A stretch of 33,270 nucleotides of DNA from Thermoplasmatota archaeon (lineage in GTDB: Archaea; Thermoplasmatota; Thermoplasmata; Lutacidiplasmatales; JAMCUS01), in contig JAMCUS010000016.1 of the NCBI GenBank assembly GCA_023379385.1, positions 1-33,270 on the forward strand. Reading direction: 5' to 3'. Both the position numbers and the translations under genes were made by a program. The notes beneath the pieces were generated by a model. That model was not told the origin of the DNA. It did not search any database and saw only the letters and a list, made by a program, of their open reading frames with translations. This document shows, piece by piece, positions 8,393 to 16,312 of the stretch. Every line of letters begins with the position of its first letter. Position 1 is the first letter of the stretch.

Positions 8393-8404
8393 TTTATATA
8401 AATT
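8393..8404 (-). promoter_or_regulatory. Possible internal TATA box before sirC
   Basis: On the minus strand AATTTATATAAA is centred about 32 bp upstream of the sirC ATG, in the only gap of note inside the heme operon (48 bp). The distance suits an archaeal TATA element with a very short leader. It could give separate transcription of sirC-hemA-hemB. AT-rich DNA makes chance matches common. Confidence 0.4.
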
Positions 8405-8414
8405 ATTATACATC

Positions 8415-8900
8415 TCAAACCTCTGTATTGCTATGTTTGATCCTTTTAAGGGTTTTCAGTATCACGAATTTTTCATGAGATTCGTGGAGCAAAGCTGTCA
8501 AATGATTCAATTCCTCTTCGCTTTTAAAGTGGCACATTAAAAATAGATTGTATGGAAATTTTACAGAGTCAGGAATACGTTCATACGCATGTGATATGTT
8601 AACATGACTGGATATCCCTTTATATATTTTTTCAGGTTCTTCTGTATTTATTGCTATAAGAGCATTGACTGTATATCCCAGTTTTTCGTAATTGAGCAAT
8701 GCTCTTATTTTAATGATTTTTCCATCTACCTTGAGTTTATTCAGAACTTTCAGGAGGTGACTCTCCTCAATTCCCAGTTTTTCAGCAATTCTTAAAAAGG
8801 GCCTCTCCACAACGGATAATCCTTTCGCAGTTTCGTTCAGTATATCTTCACCTGAAACCATTTTGCCTGCCTCTTTTTCTCTATCCTTATCATCAATCAT
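8415..8900 (-). CDS. ahbB: Siroheme decarboxylase subunit, AhbB-like
   Basis: The 161-residue protein belongs to the AsnC/Lrp-like family that includes AhbA/AhbB and NirDLGH: a helix-turn-helix-like N-terminal part (PFLRIAEKLGIEESHLLKVL) followed by a ligand-binding domain. The segment ISHAYERIPDSVKFPYNLFL is the characteristic substrate-site signature. AhbA and AhbB together decarboxylate siroheme to 12,18-didecarboxysiroheme. The PYNLFxMCH variant fits the AhbB side of the family better; the A/B assignment is by pattern and could be swapped. The start ATG at 8900 lies 7 bp after the partner gene, with GAGGTG upstream as ribosome binding site. Confidence 0.85.
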   Translation of the reverse strand: MIDDKDREKEAGKMVSGEDILNETAKGLSVVERPFLRIAEKLGIEESHLLKVLNKLKVDGKIIKIRALLNYEKLGYTVNALIAINTEEPEKIYKGISSHVNISHAYERIPDSVKFPYNLFLMCHFKSEEELNHLTALLHESHEKFVILKTLKRIKHSNTEV

Positions 8901-8907
8901 TTAAGAG

Positions 8908-9354
8908 TCACACCTCAAATTTAACATTCAATTTAAAAATTTTTTTGGATGGAAAAATAACAATATCTGTAACTCCATTTATTTTTTTTAATTCATCAAT
9001 TAGATGATCAAAACGATCCTGGTTATCTGCAGAAACAGTTATCCAGAGGTTATATTTATTATCCCGTATGTAGGCATGCGATATTTCAGATATACTGTTT
9101 ATAAGCTCTGTCAATTTTTCAATGCCATCCTCTTTTGCTTCTATGGCAACAAGGGCGCTTATCCTGGTAAATTTTGAAAAGTTTACTTTAGGAGCAATTC
9201 TGAATATGTAATTATCTTCTTTCAATAGCTTAATTCTCCTGATCAATTCACTTTCAGAAATGTTTAATTTTTGAGATAATTCCGAAAAAGGTTTTTCAGT
9301 AATGGGAACATCATCCTGAAGAAGTTTCAAAATTTTGAGATCCAGATCATCCAT
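8908..9354 (-). CDS. ahbA: Siroheme decarboxylase subunit, AhbA-like
   Basis: The 148-residue protein is a paralogue of its downstream neighbour: an Lrp-like helix-turn-helix (PFSELSQKLNISESELIRRI) and the signature ISHAYIRDNKYNLWITVSAD, the shorter YNLW form typical of AhbA and NirG-like subunits. It should pair with the AhbB-like protein as heterodimeric siroheme decarboxylase. The start was placed at ATG 9354 because GGAGGCG lies about 9 bp upstream; an in-frame start at 9381 would overlap ahbD. It begins 2 bp after the ahbD stop. Despite the DNA-binding fold, a regulatory role is unlikely in this operon. Confidence 0.87.
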   Translation of the reverse strand: MDDLDLKILKLLQDDVPITEKPFSELSQKLNISESELIRRIKLLKEDNYIFRIAPKVNFSKFTRISALVAIEAKEDGIEKLTELINSISEISHAYIRDNKYNLWITVSADNQDRFDHLIDELKKINGVTDIVIFPSKKIFKLNVKFEV

Positions 9355-9356
9355 AT

Positions 9357-10460
9357 TTAGACGCCTCCATTGTAAATGCATAAAGGATCTGATTCCAAAT
9401 AATCTCCAAATTCTGCGTAGGCTCTCGCTCTTGAACCACCACAGATTTCTTTATATTCGCACCGGGAACATTTTCCTTTAAGTTTAACGGGACTCTTTAT
9501 GGATAAAAACGGCTCTGAATGGTTGTATATGTCTGTAAGATTGATATTTTTTATATTGCCTGATGATACTGGAAGAAATCCTGATGGATAGACCTCTCCG
9601 GTATTTGATATGAATATGATACCTCTTCCGTCAACCACTCCTAAATTTTTACTATCTTTTGTTACATAAAGATTTTTGATCTCATTTCCATTGATTATCT
9701 CTCTGGTTTGAGAACAAAGATAATTAAATAACGCACCGCCATTAACAGCATTCATCATTTTCACACGATTATAAAAAGGTGCTTCGGTAACCTTGATTGA
9801 CATTGGAATCTTCTTATCTATCAAAGCGAGCCATTTTAATACATCCTCCGCTTCCTCTGGATTTATTGAATACTCTCCTTTTGCCCTTCCAGTTTTAATA
9901 AGAAAAAACAGATCCCATCTATTTGCTTTAATCCCCGTTACCAACTTCAATAATGCTGGAAGATCGTAAAGATTACCTTTCCACACAGTTGTATTAATCT
10001 GATAATTTAATTGTTCCTTATTACAATTTTCAAGAATGTTCATAGATATGTCATATGTCCCTTTTACACCCCTGAACTCGTCGTGAATTTCTGCATTGCT
10101 GCCATCTATGCTCACAGATAAGCCAGTAATATTAATTGTTTTGAATTTTTTAATTGCATTTTCGTCTGCCAGTTTTGTACCACTGAAGGCTATAAACGTT
10201 TTTATTCCAGAATCAGTAAATTTTTGAATTATGTCAAATATATCTGATCTCATTAATGGATCTCCACCTGTAATTATAACGATAGGATACGGTTTTTCAA
10301 ACGCTCTGATCTGATCTATCAAAAGTGTTATCTGATCCAGGGTTAGCTCCTCATTACTCCTTTTACGGATTGCTTTTGCACGGCAATGCTTGCATGAAAG
10401 TAAACATGCCTTGGTTATCTCTATAAAGATTATGACCGGTTTTTTGGAAAAATCACTCAT
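9357..10460 (-). CDS. ahbD: Radical SAM heme synthase AhbD
   Basis: The 367-residue protein carries the radical SAM CxxxCxxC cluster site ACLLSCKHC (Cys19, Cys23, Cys26) and a SPASM-type C-terminal region with CSRCEYKEICGG and a final DPLC (Cys331, Cys334, Cys340, Cys361) for auxiliary Fe-S binding. The segment GIIFISNTGEVYPSGFLP is characteristic of AhbD-type proteins. AhbD converts the two propionates of Fe-coproporphyrin III to vinyl groups, giving protoheme. The ATG at 10460 overlaps the ahbC stop in ATGA and has GAGG 7 bp upstream, so it is preferred to the ATG 6 bp earlier. Confidence 0.9.
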   Translation of the reverse strand: MSDFSKKPVIIFIEITKACLLSCKHCRAKAIRKRSNEELTLDQITLLIDQIRAFEKPYPIVIITGGDPLMRSDIFDIIQKFTDSGIKTFIAFSGTKLADENAIKKFKTINITGLSVSIDGSNAEIHDEFRGVKGTYDISMNILENCNKEQLNYQINTTVWKGNLYDLPALLKLVTGIKANRWDLFFLIKTGRAKGEYSINPEEAEDVLKWLALIDKKIPMSIKVTEAPFYNRVKMMNAVNGGALFNYLCSQTREIINGNEIKNLYVTKDSKNLGVVDGRGIIFISNTGEVYPSGFLPVSSGNIKNINLTDIYNHSEPFLSIKSPVKLKGKCSRCEYKEICGGSRARAYAEFGDYLESDPLCIYNGGV

Positions 10461-11653
10461 ATCCATCCCTCAGGTATCTCTGTTTTTATCTCCTTTTCAC
10501 TCAGCAGGCAGTCGGGATCTTCGCTCCAGAGATCTCCATTGACTCTCAACGCTCTTAACCTGAACCCACCACACACCTCTTTAAAGTTGCATCTGCCACA
10601 CTTTCCAGATAGTTTTTTAGAACTATTTTCCCGTATCTCTTTTATTACAGGGTCCGTGCTGCTTTTCCATATATCCGAAAATCGTTTTTCCTTTACATTA
10701 CCCATATTCAGATCCCACCAGAACTGATTAGGATGCACGTTACCCACAGGATCTATATTTCCAGCCTTTATTCCTGATCCATCACCGCCTCTTTTCATCA
10801 ATAATCTGTATATCTGCTTGGCCAGCTTATCATCTTCCTTCATTACCTTCAATAACAGATACAGCCCATCAGAGGGGTTGTCAACAGTGAGTACCTCCAT
10901 ATCAATGTGTTGATCATGTATGTTATACGTCGTTTCCATAAGATAGTCAAGAACCTTTTTCCTCTCTTTTTTACTGATGTCTATGCTTTTGGCACCTCTA
11001 CCGGATGGAACCAGATGGTATAAACAGAATCTGTCAACACCAATTTCCATACCGAGTTCTACAACCTTCTTGAGATCTTTATAATTATAACCAGTTACCG
11101 TAAATCTGATGCCAGTCATAACGTTGTTATTTTTCAGATGGTTTAAAGCCATGACAGCTCTGTTGAAAGAATTCTTCATCCCCCTGAATTGATCATGTAT
11201 ATCATTCATGCCATCAATGCTTATTCCTGCATAATCCACATTCAGATCTTTTAATTCACTGGCAACGGTCTCTGTTATAAGAGTTCCGTTTGTAGATATG
11301 GAAACCCTGATCTTTGATTCTTTGGCCTGTCTTATAAAATCATAAAAGCCAGTTCTCAGAAACGGCTCTCCACCTGAAAAAATCACCACAGGTAAGCCCA
11401 TATTCTTCAGATCACGTATGAGATCTGATATCTGACCATCTGAAAGCTCTCCGGGATCTGGTTTTGCAGATGCGTTGGCATAACAATGCTGACAGTTTAG
11501 ATTACATTTTAAAGTTAGATTCCAGAATAGGACTGATAGATCTTTTTTTACATATCTCAGTAAACTGCTGTCTGTCTCTTCCTGAAATCTGTTTTCATCC
11601 ATATACCTGCTTACCGTTCCAGATTTATACAACAGTTGATTTAATGCAATCAT
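10457..11653 (-). CDS. ahbC: Radical SAM 12,18-didecarboxysiroheme deacetylase AhbC
   Basis: The 398-residue protein has the radical SAM site LKCNLNCQHCYA (Cys50, Cys54, Cys57) and a C-terminal CGRCNFKEVCGG with a last DPDC (Cys352, Cys355, Cys361, Cys382) for a second cluster. The segments FCLYHLVPSGRG and NIDPVGNVHPNQFWWD are typical of AhbC and NirJ. AhbC removes two acetate side chains from didecarboxysiroheme to make Fe-coproporphyrin III, the substrate of AhbD encoded next. It is the first gene of the operon. The region in front is strongly AT-rich and contains a 14-bp palindrome. Confidence 0.92.
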   Translation of the reverse strand: MIALNQLLYKSGTVSRYMDENRFQEETDSSLLRYVKKDLSVLFWNLTLKCNLNCQHCYANASAKPDPGELSDGQISDLIRDLKNMGLPVVIFSGGEPFLRTGFYDFIRQAKESKIRVSISTNGTLITETVASELKDLNVDYAGISIDGMNDIHDQFRGMKNSFNRAVMALNHLKNNNVMTGIRFTVTGYNYKDLKKVVELGMEIGVDRFCLYHLVPSGRGAKSIDISKKERKKVLDYLMETTYNIHDQHIDMEVLTVDNPSDGLYLLLKVMKEDDKLAKQIYRLLMKRGGDGSGIKAGNIDPVGNVHPNQFWWDLNMGNVKEKRFSDIWKSSTDPVIKEIRENSSKKLSGKCGRCNFKEVCGGFRLRALRVNGDLWSEDPDCLLSEKEIKTEIPEGWI

Positions 11654-11692
11654 CAGTATAAAGATGTTTTATTCAATATTAAATCTTTTGAT

Positions 11693-11706
11693 TAGTATAT
11701 ATACTA
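11693..11706. promoter_or_regulatory. Palindrome upstream of the heme operon
   Basis: TAGTATATATACTA is a perfect 14-bp palindrome about 40 bp before the ahbC ATG, inside a 132-bp spacer made almost only of A and T. It may be a TATA element, or an operator near one; TTTAATATTGAAT closer to the gene is another TATA candidate. In such AT-rich DNA a palindrome of this size is only weak evidence. Confidence 0.35.
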
Positions 11707-11785
11707 TAAATAGATTGTATTAATATATATTGTATTGTCTGTATGTTTTATGTCTAAATAAATAGATAAACCAAAATAATTATTA

Positions 11786-12829
11786 TTAATATATGTTGTA
11801 ATTAATATCGAGAGCTGGCACAGAAACACCGTGTCCTGCTTCCACATAACCTATTACACGCGGATTGAATCTGCTACATGTATTCATTATTTTTTCTTTA
11901 TATTGTTTATTAATGATAATTGCAAATCCAGTACCCATATTAAAGGTCTGATACATTTCCTGATCAGAAATATTGCCTTCCTCAGCCAGCCATTTAAAGA
12001 TTTTCGGGCGTTCGTACGGGTGATCTATAACAAAATGATAAGTATTATTCAGCCGTATAAAATTTCTCAACCCACCTCCGGTAATATGTGCCATTCCATG
12101 AATATATTCAAAGTTATTTATAAGCTCTTTAACATAAATGTATGTTGGCTTCAGTAAAATTTCACCAATTGTTCTATTTTTTTCAACGGGTTCATTTAGT
12201 AATATGCGTTTATCTTTCAAAATTTTTCTTATGAGTGTATATCCGTTAGAATGTATGCCTGAGGATTCCAATCCTATGATGATATCACCCGCCTCTATTG
12301 ATGAACCGTCAATTATTTTTTTATTTTTTATTATTCCGAATGCAGTACCGGATAGATCAATATTTTTTATGATATCAGGAATGACTGCAGTTTCACCGCC
12401 AACAATTGTAATATTGCTCATTTCTGCACCTTTATTGAGACCTCTCCCAATTTCTGTTATTACTCTTTCGTTAATCTGATCCAGAGCTATGTAATCCACC
12501 ATTGCTACAGGCTCGGCCCCTATGGCTAAAAGGTCATTAACATTCATGGCAACACAATCTATACCCACGCTGTTCCATATATCAAGTTCCTTTGCGATAA
12601 GCAATTTAGATCCTACACCGTCTGTTGTTATGGCGCCATAGAGATTATTACCTATATCTATAATACCTGCATAATGGCCTTTTATATTTACAAAAGCACC
12701 TGGCTGATCCTGTCTTGTAAAATTGATAATATCACTTAATTTTCTTACGCTTTCATTTTTTTTAGATATATCTACACCCGTTGCCCTGGCATATGTAAAA
12801 TCATCTTTATCTTTATTTGTGATAGTCAT
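11786..12829 (-). CDS. purM: Phosphoribosylformylglycinamidine cyclo-ligase (AIR synthetase)
   Basis: The 347-residue protein matches PurM over its full length: YARATGVDISK at the start, GAITTDGVGSKLLIA with the ATP-binding region, CVAMNVNDLLAIGAEPVAMVDY, IVGGETAVIPD and ESSGIHSNGYTLIRKIL. It makes aminoimidazole ribonucleotide from FGAM with ATP in purine synthesis. The start ATG lies 2 bp after the stop of the preceding hexuloisomerase gene, which indicates co-transcription. Nothing looks unusual. Confidence 0.96.
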   Translation of the reverse strand: MTITNKDKDDFTYARATGVDISKKNESVRKLSDIINFTRQDQPGAFVNIKGHYAGIIDIGNNLYGAITTDGVGSKLLIAKELDIWNSVGIDCVAMNVNDLLAIGAEPVAMVDYIALDQINERVITEIGRGLNKGAEMSNITIVGGETAVIPDIIKNIDLSGTAFGIIKNKKIIDGSSIEAGDIIIGLESSGIHSNGYTLIRKILKDKRILLNEPVEKNRTIGEILLKPTYIYVKELINNFEYIHGMAHITGGGLRNFIRLNNTYHFVIDHPYERPKIFKWLAEEGNISDQEMYQTFNMGTGFAIIINKQYKEKIMNTCSRFNPRVIGYVEAGHGVSVPALDINYNIY

Positions 12830-12831
12830 GG

Positions 12832-13377
12832 TTACACCATTATTGCATGCCTCTTTCTCATGCTTTCTTCATTCTCCTTCAGTTTATTCATGAGTTCGGC
12901 TATTATTGAATCAAGCAGTATCAAAGCCGATTCTTCAAATATTGTACCTAAAGGTGCCAGGTTTACATCGTATGGTAAAGAAGGCAATACAATCTTAATT
13001 GTTGCTATATGGGTTAATTTTGAGTTGGGGTTGGCGGTAATAACTACCAGTCTGGATCCAACTCTCCTCACAATATTACCTACCTGTATAGAGGTAAAGG
13101 ATTCACCCTTATTTGATAAAATGATCGTGACGTCGTTTTCTGTAACAATTGGCGTTACACTCTCTCCTATGAAATAGGCTCTCTGTCCTATCTGAACCAG
13201 TCTCATAGCAAAAGCTTTGCCTATTACACCAGATCTACCTGCGCCATATACAAAAATTGTTGCACCATTCAGTATTGCATCAATTGTTTTTTCAATATCT
13301 GTTTCATCAATGGTATCTAACCGTTCCTTAATGGTATTAACTGCGCTATTATATGCAACCCTAAAGATTTTTGTCAT
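12832..13377 (-). CDS. hxlB: 6-phospho-3-hexuloisomerase (SIS domain)
   Basis: The 181-residue protein has a sugar-isomerase (SIS) fold: IFVYGAGRSGVIGKAFAMRL (41-60), VITANPNSKLT, APLGTIFEESALILLD (141-156) and a C-terminal MRKRHA with the catalytic histidine region of PHI. It interconverts hexulose 6-phosphate and fructose 6-phosphate; in archaea this pathway run in reverse supplies ribulose 5-phosphate for nucleotides, which fits its place before purM. The usual SGSGET phosphate loop reads SNKGES (88-93) here. A hexulose-phosphate synthase partner is not in the window. Confidence 0.9.
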   Translation of the reverse strand: MTKIFRVAYNSAVNTIKERLDTIDETDIEKTIDAILNGATIFVYGAGRSGVIGKAFAMRLVQIGQRAYFIGESVTPIVTENDVTIILSNKGESFTSIQVGNIVRRVGSRLVVITANPNSKLTHIATIKIVLPSLPYDVNLAPLGTIFEESALILLDSIIAELMNKLKENEESMRKRHAIMV

Positions 13378-13404
13378 GTTTCTTACCTTTTTACTTAAAG
13401 ACTA

Positions 13405-14664
13405 TCATCTTCTTTTTTGCTTAGATTTTTTATTGATATTACCTGTATCTTTTTCAATCTTTTTGGTCTTCTTACCTTTTTCAATCTCTTTGGTCTTCTT
13501 ACCCTTTTCAATCTCTTTAGTCTTCTTACCCTTTTCAATCTCTTTAGTCTTCTTACCTTTTTCAATCTCTTTAGTCTTCTTACCCTTTTCAATCTCTTTA
13601 GTCTTCTTACCTTTTTCAATATGCTTCTTTTCAGGAGGTTTTACATTATTTGTTTCCTTTTCAGAGATTGCCTGTCTTTTTAAGATATATTTTGTCATCA
13701 TTTTTTCATAGGTAAGTTTCATATATATTGCGTCATGTTCAAGCAATGGGGATGTGGATATTATAGTTGCGTCGTGACCAAATCTTATCAACGCCTCCAT
13801 CAAACCATCTATTTTAAAATCACTTCTTTTTATAGGTGTCATTCTTATATTCCCATCCTTGACCTCCACACCAGAAAAACTAATATAGGATTGTCCTTTT
13901 GATACCTTTTCTGTCTTATCAAGTATATCCAATATACTTCCTGTCGTTTTTATGGCGTCAGGATCCCTACCATACAAATGTGCAAAATTCAAAACAGGAA
14001 AGATTGTAGAATATTTTTTTGACGCAGTAACAATATCATCAATACTACCGAATAACTCTTTTTTGCTGCTTGTACCAATACCTAAAAGTACAGGTAACTT
14101 CATATGTTTTATCCATTTATCAATTGATTCTATAACCTCAAAGATTTTGTCTACCTCTTTATCGTTGTTAGCAATACCCATTTCTGCTATAACACATCCT
14201 GCCTTCAGATGAGTGGCTATAATAAGCGTCCATTTTAGAACATCCATACTTCGCTTTTCAAGTTCTGGTGACTCATTGAAAGAAAGATAATACGGCGCGT
14301 GCATGGATATGGATATATCCAGATTCTGTCCTATAGCTGATATTTTTTTAATTTCAGAGATGTTTTTTGCCATTGAGGTTGTTGATGATAAATATTTTAT
14401 AACATCACCGTTTTCCAATGGTTTGGTGAAATCATACAATACCCTGTTCGCATCTCCATTTTTATGGACCTCCATTACAAGTTCATTGATCTCTGTAGGT
14501 ACCAATCCTACCTCTTCTTCATAAACTGGTCTGTTACCTGTATTTAATCGCAGAAACTGCACTTCTATAGCAGATAGACCCATTGTGTGTACATCGATAA
14601 CAGCATCCATCAGAGTTCTTCCTTTGCAGGAAAGTGGAATTCCACTTATTCCAAATCGGAACAT
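13405..14664 (-). CDS. Endonuclease IV-like TIM barrel with Lys-rich repeat tail
   Basis: The 419-residue protein has an N-terminal xylose isomerase/AP endonuclease 2 type barrel (about 1-330; FRFGISGIPLSCKG, SMHAPYYLSF, LNFAHLYGRDPDA, SFSGVEVKDGNIR, SPLLEHDAIYMK), close to the archaeal branch of endonuclease IV relatives. Aligned by eye to E. coli Nfo, only the first histidine (H69 equivalent) and H182 equivalent remain; the positions for H109, E145, D179, H216, D229, H231 and E261 appear replaced, so AP-endonuclease activity is doubtful. Residues 350-403 are six tandem EKGKKTKEI-type repeats, followed by another basic stretch. The start ATG follows AAAGG. It lies between herA and hxlB. Confidence 0.75.
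   Translation of the reverse strand: MFRFGISGIPLSCKGRTLMDAVIDVHTMGLSAIEVQFLRLNTGNRPVYEEEVGLVPTEINELVMEVHKNGDANRVLYDFTKPLENGDVIKYLSSTTSMAKNISEIKKISAIGQNLDISISMHAPYYLSFNESPELEKRSMDVLKWTLIIATHLKAGCVIAEMGIANNDKEVDKIFEVIESIDKWIKHMKLPVLLGIGTSSKKELFGSIDDIVTASKKYSTIFPVLNFAHLYGRDPDAIKTTGSILDILDKTEKVSKGQSYISFSGVEVKDGNIRMTPIKRSDFKIDGLMEALIRFGHDATIISTSPLLEHDAIYMKLTYEKMMTKYILKRQAISEKETNNVKPPEKKHIEKGKKTKEIEKGKKTKEIEKGKKTKEIEKGKKTKEIEKGKKTKEIEKGKKTKKIEKDTGNINKKSKQKRR
13456..13617 (-). repeat. 27-bp coding tandem repeat, six copies
   Basis: Six contiguous 27-bp units (162 bp) encode EKGKKTKEI, with the last copy ending KKI. The copies differ only by a few bases, for instance in the run of T before CAATCTC on the plus strand. 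The repeat is in frame with the Nfo-like gene, so changes in copy number would lengthen or shorten the basic tail without a frameshift. Confidence 0.93.
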
Positions 14665-14748
14665 ATAATTACCTTTAATATAATATGTTAAACCACTATT
14701 TTTTATTTACCATTATTTTATTAATCAAATTTGGATACACAACAGTCT

Positions 14749-16197
14749 TTACCATTTTATAACTGGTATTGCATCTCCTCCATGTTTTGTATGTCTGGGC
14801 CTTATTCTCATAACGAGGGGAAATCGTACCGCATAACCACTGATAAGTGCTTTGCCTATTTCTAAATTCTGTATAGTTTTCTCTAAACCATCGGTATAGC
14901 CTTCCATAGACGAACCTATCACTTTGAGATCTATACTGCTTGTAACCTGCAGCGTGATCTGTGTACCACATTGACTTAACACATTTTTATCAATCTTGGC
15001 TGGTCTCTGAGTAATGATTCCTAAACCCACTCCGAATTTTCTGCCTTCAGATGCAATTGTTTTTAGAATTGATGATGAAAGTGCGTTTCCACCTGTTTGT
15101 GGAACAAAGTTATGTGCCTCCTCTATAATTAACGCTAATGATGGCAATTTTTTAGCTTTAACAGCTTCGTATAATTCTGTGCAGATCCTGTTAACAGCAT
15201 ATTCCTGTATGACGGGATCTGCACCCGCTAAAGATATCACACTCAGTTCACCCTCCTTGATAAGTGACGTTATCGGTGTGCCATTTTCAACAAACAGGTT
15301 CCTGTATTTATGCATGGATATGTTCTCCACAATCTTTTTTCCTTTTTCATCCTCCTCAGCTCTTAGATGAGACATAATCTTGTCTAAATTGTACGGCGGG
15401 ATCTCCTTTGAAAAACCGTTATTAAACAGTTCATGATATCTCTCCGCAGATAAACCTGCAGTGGATAACAGAAAATCAATATCGGACCTCCTTAAAGTAA
15501 AGGTGAGCTGATTGTACTGTGAATTAATTGATTTATCAATACCAAATATGTTTATCTTTGATCTGAAGGATAAAGGTACCATTTCAAACTCCTTCATGGC
15601 AGGTATATATTCAGACTCTTCTGTAAACGTACGGTATTCATCATGGGGGTCTATCACAACTGTAGTAACATTATTTTTAAGCAACTCTTCTAATATAACT
15701 GCTACAAAGTAACTTTTGCCAGCTCCTGTTTTAGCTATAACAGAAAAATGTTTATTTAACAGCTGGTTTATATCTATGTTTACTTTAATAGGCTGATTTT
15801 CCAGCATACCTATGTATGCGTAGCCTTTACCTGCATTGTTCAGTTTAAGAACATTCCTGATAAGATCCTCATCGGCGTAATATACCTCTGTACCAGATCT
15901 AGCAGTTACTGCAGGAAACTGGAATTTGTCATTCTTTATGTAACCGATGATAGAAACGAATCCTTCCAGCATATCTGTAATTTCAACAGGAATGCCATTC
16001 ATTAACTTAGCCGCTGCCTTTTTGGATAGATCAGAACGTCTCACAACATTATCAAGATAACAGAGTATTTCTCCTATGCCATCAATATTTATTTTAAGAT
16101 AGCTACCCTTCTTCACCTCTTTCTTGAAAAGAACCATAAAGCTATTTATAGACACATCCCCGTATATTATTCCAACTGGCTCTACATTTTGATCCAT
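14749..16197 (-). CDS. herA: HerA-type DNA translocase/ATPase
   Basis: The 482-residue protein has an N-terminal HAS-barrel domain (PVGIIYGDVSINSFMVL) and a FtsK/HerA ATPase core: Walker A IAKTGAGKSYF (about 154-164), Walker B LALIIEEAHNF (about 354-364) and the downstream IITQRPAKID motif. HerA works as a hexamer, normally with the nuclease NurA, in DNA end resection with Mre11-Rad50. Those partners are not here; the neighbours are an Nfo-like protein and an OGG1 glycosylase. The start is set at ATG 16197 rather than the in-frame TTG 12 bp earlier. Confidence 0.92.
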   Translation of the reverse strand: MDQNVEPVGIIYGDVSINSFMVLFKKEVKKGSYLKINIDGIGEILCYLDNVVRRSDLSKKAAAKLMNGIPVEITDMLEGFVSIIGYIKNDKFQFPAVTARSGTEVYYADEDLIRNVLKLNNAGKGYAYIGMLENQPIKVNIDINQLLNKHFSVIAKTGAGKSYFVAVILEELLKNNVTTVVIDPHDEYRTFTEESEYIPAMKEFEMVPLSFRSKINIFGIDKSINSQYNQLTFTLRRSDIDFLLSTAGLSAERYHELFNNGFSKEIPPYNLDKIMSHLRAEEDEKGKKIVENISMHKYRNLFVENGTPITSLIKEGELSVISLAGADPVIQEYAVNRICTELYEAVKAKKLPSLALIIEEAHNFVPQTGGNALSSSILKTIASEGRKFGVGLGIITQRPAKIDKNVLSQCGTQITLQVTSSIDLKVIGSSMEGYTDGLEKTIQNLEIGKALISGYAVRFPLVMRIRPRHTKHGGDAIPVIKW

Positions 16198-16312
16198 AAG
16201 TCTACCCAATTAACCATATAACACATCAATTATAAAAATATAAACCTCACACCTGTTGAAAAAATTTATTTTTTAATTTACTCTTCCTTTCTTTACAATT
16301 TATTGAATATGT

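Noticed and set aside
8415-9354. The two Lrp/AsnC-like proteins as transcription regulators
   Set aside because: Their HAYxR...YNL signatures and position between ahbD and sirC identify them as siroheme decarboxylase subunits.
13456-13617. Repeated array that might suggest CRISPR
   Set aside because: Units are contiguous without spacers and are in frame with a protein.
13395-13711. Long frames on both strands over the 27-bp repeats, giving FNLFSLLTL-like or RRLKRLK-like repeats
   Set aside because: They are other-frame readings of the tandem repeat inside the Nfo-like gene, whose frame extends into a recognisable domain.
14696-14971. 91-codon minus-strand frame with many Arg and Tyr
   Set aside because: It overlaps the well-supported C-terminus of herA in a different frame and has no family signal.
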